Origin: an uncultured Eubacteriales bacterium
Lineage (GTDB): Bacteria; Bacillota; Clostridia; Christensenellales; Aristaeellaceae
DNA: 5,632 nt
Direction of reading: 5' to 3'
Assembly (NCBI GenBank): GCA_900550955.1
Contig: URUF01000088.1
Span: 1-5,632, forward strand
Within the stretch, counting starts at the first letter, position 1. Each line of letters opens with the position of its first letter. Under the pieces are notes generated by a model that worked only from the letters and a program-made list of their open reading frames with translations, did no database searches and was not told where the DNA came from. Made by a program: the position numbers and the translations under genes. This document shows positions 5,589 to 5,632 of this stretch, in pieces.

Positions 5589-5614
5589 AAAAAGCTCGCC
5601 TGCGGCGATCTTTT
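5589..5614. terminator. Bidirectional terminator-like hairpin at right edge
   Basis: GCTCGCC (5594-5600) pairs with GGCGATC (5604-5610) around a TGC loop, with one mismatch. Five A (5589-5593) lie before it and four T (5611-5614) after it. It therefore looks like an intrinsic terminator in both directions, slightly stronger leftward because of the five T. Confidence 0.5.
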
Positions 5615-5632
5615 CCGCCGAGAGTTGCGCCG

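Overview
The window is GC-rich bacterial DNA with strong AAGGAGG-type ribosome binding sites. It has a DUF1540-type cysteine-rich mini-protein, RlmH, and a very large exported protein with a Ser/Ala/Pro repeat linker and MBG-like domains. Together these suggest a high-GC member of the Clostridia (Bacillota), probably from an animal gut. That placement is inferred from protein style only; no rRNA or other taxonomic marker is present.

Layout, left to right. Positions 1-110 hold a GC-rich hairpin and the terminator that closes a leftward operon. Positions 111-5057 are that operon, on the minus strand and read from right to left. Its first gene encodes a 1394-residue secreted multidomain protein (873-5057). 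Next comes a 91-residue small protein of unknown function (581-856). Last is rlmH (111-590), the 23S rRNA pseudouridine-1915 methyltransferase. The first two genes are 16 bases apart and the last two overlap by 10 bases, so the three are probably co-transcribed and rlmH is probably translationally coupled. Positions 5058-5277 are a divergent promoter region whose best candidate -10 elements for the two directions overlap. Positions 5278-5448 encode a 56-residue DUF1540 protein on the plus strand. Positions 5449-5632 contain no gene but three consecutive hairpins. One looks like a weak terminator for the DUF1540 gene. The other two have T-runs in the minus direction, which suggests that a leftward gene lies just beyond the right edge.

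The large protein is the most informative part. It has a signal peptide with alternating Leu/Cys, a Pro-hexad linker encoded by 54-bp tandem repeats and a short Cys/His cluster. These are followed by three diverged repeats of about 182 residues that look like beta-solenoid modules, an Ig-like and an FN3-like segment, two MBG-like domains and an unclassified C-terminal region of about 350 residues. No sortase motif, membrane anchor or catalytic motif was seen. It is most likely a secreted surface-interaction or carbohydrate-interaction protein, but its function is not established. No defence, mobile or CRISPR system is visible.
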